Below, piece after piece: positions 4,903-5,035 of a DNA stretch of 5,035 nt. The notes beneath the pieces were generated by a model. The model was not told the origin of the DNA. It saw only the letters and a program-made list of their open reading frames with translations, and searched no databases. A program made the translations under genes and the position numbers. Numbering within the stretch: the stretch's first letter is position 1; every line of letters starts with the position of its first letter. Origin of the DNA: Deltaproteobacteria bacterium (GTDB lineage Bacteria; Desulfobacterota; Binatia; DP-6); contig VBLA01000165.1 in assembly GCA_005879245.1 (NCBI GenBank), forward strand, positions 1 to 5,035, given 5' to 3'.

Positions 4903-4908
4903 CTCCTC
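4903..4908 (-). promoter_or_regulatory. Shine-Dalgarno site for the CTG-initiated GGCT-like gene
   Basis: On the minus strand GAGGAG (4908-4903) overlaps the upstream stop TGA (4909-4907) and ends 3 bases before CTG 4899. The spacing is tight but usable if pairing uses the first GAGG. It is the main evidence for the non-standard start. Confidence 0.5.
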
Positions 4909-5035
4909 AGGCCGCCGCGTGCGGATGGGTCCGGTTGCCGTGTGCCCCGAGATGCGTGTCGCGACGGACGTTCACCTGCACCCCGCGGTCACCGAGCCAC
5001 GCGAACTGATGGACCAGACGGGCGAGGCCGTCATC
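4907..5035 (-). CDS. C-terminal end of an unrecognised protein (partial, 5' end outside window)
   Basis: On the minus strand the frame is open from the window edge to TGA 4909-4907, giving the last 42 residues of a protein that begins outside. It reads RLVHQFAWLGDRGVQVNVRR (6-25), then DTHLGAHGNRTHPHAAA (26-42). About four-fifths of its codons end in G or C, as in the neighbouring genes, and its stop codon merges with the ribosome site of the next gene, both of which support real coding. I do not recognise the family from this fragment. The five-His tail could bind metal, but that is speculative. Confidence 0.5.
   Translation of the reverse strand, partial: DDGLARLVHQFAWLGDRGVQVNVRRDTHLGAHGNRTHPHAAA

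Overview
The window is GC-rich bacterial chromosomal DNA (roughly 70% by eye, with strongly G/C-biased third codon positions in the called genes). It is packed end to end with protein genes. I see no rRNA, tRNA, CRISPR array, insertion sequence, integrase or phage gene. The gene mix (DnaA, a small cupin, a ferritin-like protein, a family 5 uracil-DNA glycosylase, a GGCT-fold enzyme) would suit a high-GC bacterium of the former Deltaproteobacteria and relatives (Myxococcota, Binatota or similar). That placement is a weak inference, because nothing here is diagnostic.

Layout. Bases 1-1164 hold the 3' part of a chromosomal replication initiator DnaA gene whose start lies before the window. A one-domain cupin (1218-1526) follows on the same strand. 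It converges on, and overlaps by 7 bases, an unrecognised 265-residue gene on the minus strand (1520-2317). A 46-base divergent spacer separates that gene from a plus-strand run: a ferritin-like four-helix protein (2364-2948), an HTH protein starting 11 bases later (2960-3337), a short gap with a GC-rich hairpin, a stand-alone Hint (Hedgehog/intein) domain protein (about 3392-3868), and a family 5 uracil-DNA glycosylase (3819-4547) that overlaps the Hint gene by 50 bases. On the minus strand, a gamma-glutamylcyclotransferase-like gene (4537-4899) overlaps the glycosylase tail by 11 bases. It lies 7 bases downstream of the end of another minus-strand gene (4907-5035) that continues out of the window.

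How the genes relate. There is no single obvious pathway. DnaA and the glycosylase are DNA replication and repair functions. The ferritin-like and HTH genes look like a translationally coupled pair. The Hint and glycosylase genes are forced into co-transcription by their overlap. The usual dnaA partners (dnaN, recF, gyrB) and recognisable DnaA boxes are absent, so this is not visibly the replication origin.

The most unusual items are two. One is the 158-residue protein that is almost entirely a Hint-type fold, ends exactly where the domain ends, and lacks the canonical His-Asn end. The other is the GGCT-like gene, whose signature YGTL motif is only encoded if translation starts at a non-standard CTG codon. 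The evidence does not establish a new multi-gene system.
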